Shown in pieces: positions 14,013 through 14,555 of a stretch of 14,555 nt of DNA. A program made the translations under genes and the position numbers. Source of the stretch: Burkholderiales bacterium (GTDB lineage: Bacteria > Pseudomonadota > Gammaproteobacteria > Burkholderiales > SHXO01); assembly GCA_026125625.1 (NCBI GenBank), contig JAHCKU010000039.1:1-14555 (forward strand), given 5' to 3'. Position 1 is the first letter of the stretch. Each line of letters starts with the position of its first letter. The notes under the pieces are model-generated. The model saw only the letters and a list, made by a program, of their open reading frames with translations, ran no database searches and was not told the origin of the DNA.

Positions 14013-14555
14013 CTACATGTTGCGCCGGTACTGCCCGCCCACTTCGAACAGCGCGTGCGTGATCTGACCCAGCGAACATACGCGTACCGCGTCCATCAGC
14101 ACCTCGAAGACATTGCCGTTGTCGATCACCGCCTGCTGCAGGCGCTCGAGCATCGGACCACTGGCGTCACGATTGCCTGCATGGAACTGCGCCAGGCGCT
14201 CGAGCTGGCTGCGCTTTTCCTCCTCGGTGGAGCGGATCAGCTCCAGCGTCTGCGGCACCGGATCGCCGTGCGGGTTGCGGAAGGTGTTCACGCCGATGAT
14301 GGGATAGGAGCCGTCGTGCTTGCGGTGCTCGTAGTACAGCGACTCCTCCTGGATCTTGCCGCGCTGGTAGCCCAGCTCCATGGCGCCAAGCACGCCGCCG
14401 CGCGCGGAGATCGCCTCGAACTCCTTGAGCACTGCCTCCTCCACCAGCTCCGTCAGCTCCTCGATGATGAAGGCGCCCTGGTTCGGGTTCTCGTTCTTCG
14501 CCAGCCCCCATTCTCGGTTGATGATGAGCTGGATGGCCATGGCGCGACGCACCGA
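14013..14555 (-). CDS. icmF: Isobutyryl-CoA mutase (fused IcmF type), C-terminal part
   Basis: The last 180 residues of a coenzyme-B12-dependent acyl-CoA mutase are present; the rest lies right of the window. The segments NREWGLAKNENPNQGAF, ELTELVEEAVLKEFE, ISARGGVLGAMELGYQRGK, IQEESLYYEHRKHDGS and IIGVNTFRNP, with the end VCSLGQITHALFEVGGQYRR and NM, are characteristic of IcmF, the ~1,090-residue fusion of cobalamin-binding, G-protein chaperone and substrate-binding domains. The enzyme interconverts isobutyryl-CoA and n-butyryl-CoA (some variants act on pivalyl- or isovaleryl-CoA) and links branched-chain acid breakdown to fatty-acid metabolism. The fusion and B12 sites cannot be checked here because the N-terminal domains are missing. 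Confidence 0.9.
   Translation of the reverse strand, partial: SVRRAMAIQLIINREWGLAKNENPNQGAFIIEELTELVEEAVLKEFEAISARGGVLGAMELGYQRGKIQEESLYYEHRKHDGSYPIIGVNTFRNPHGDPVPQTLELIRSTEEEKRSQLERLAQFHAGNRDASGPMLERLQQAVIDNGNVFEVLMDAVRVCSLGQITHALFEVGGQYRRNM

Overview
The window is high-GC, densely coded chromosomal DNA with well-formed GGAGG-type ribosome sites. Tat signals, an RND pump, an IcmF-type mutase, a Nu-class glutathione transferase and short palindromic intergenic repeats all point to a Gram-negative proteobacterium, probably beta or gamma; I cannot place it further. No tRNA, rRNA, CRISPR array, prophage or transposase was seen.

Layout, left to right. Positions 1-4175 (minus strand) hold an RND efflux pair: a lipoprotein-like membrane-fusion protein followed by its inner-membrane permease, whose C-terminus lies outside the window. 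Positions 4284-8712 (minus strand) hold a catabolic-looking run, in transcription order RraA/HMG-aldolase-like protein, ketopantoate-reductase-like protein, aldehyde dehydrogenase and zinc alcohol dehydrogenase. The last gene is interrupted by frameshifts. Positions 8935-12747 are a group of stress genes in mixed orientation: a divergent di-haem cytochrome c peroxidase homologue (+), a YfcG-type glutathione transferase (-), an OsmC-type peroxidase (+), and a dps-mpg pair (-) joined by a GTGA stop/start overlap. Positions 12950-14555 (minus strand) hold a Tat-exported, probably lipidated alpha/beta hydrolase behind the 3' end of an isobutyryl-CoA mutase (icmF).

Two intergenic regions, 6836-7060 and 10006-10349, carry palindromic repeat elements. 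One family appears in both regions as inverted pairs of about 30 bp around a spacer of about 30 bp. A second family appears only in the region at 10 kb.

How the genes may work together: the alcohol dehydrogenase, aldehyde dehydrogenase, 2-oxoacid-reductase-like and pyruvate-aldolase-like proteins could form one pathway from an alcohol to central metabolites, but the substrate cannot be read from the sequence. The stress block combines peroxide handling, thiol chemistry, iron storage with DNA protection, and alkylated-base repair. I found no clear new system. The most unusual item is the cytochrome c peroxidase homologue, which keeps both haem sites but has lost the residues normally needed for peroxide cleavage.
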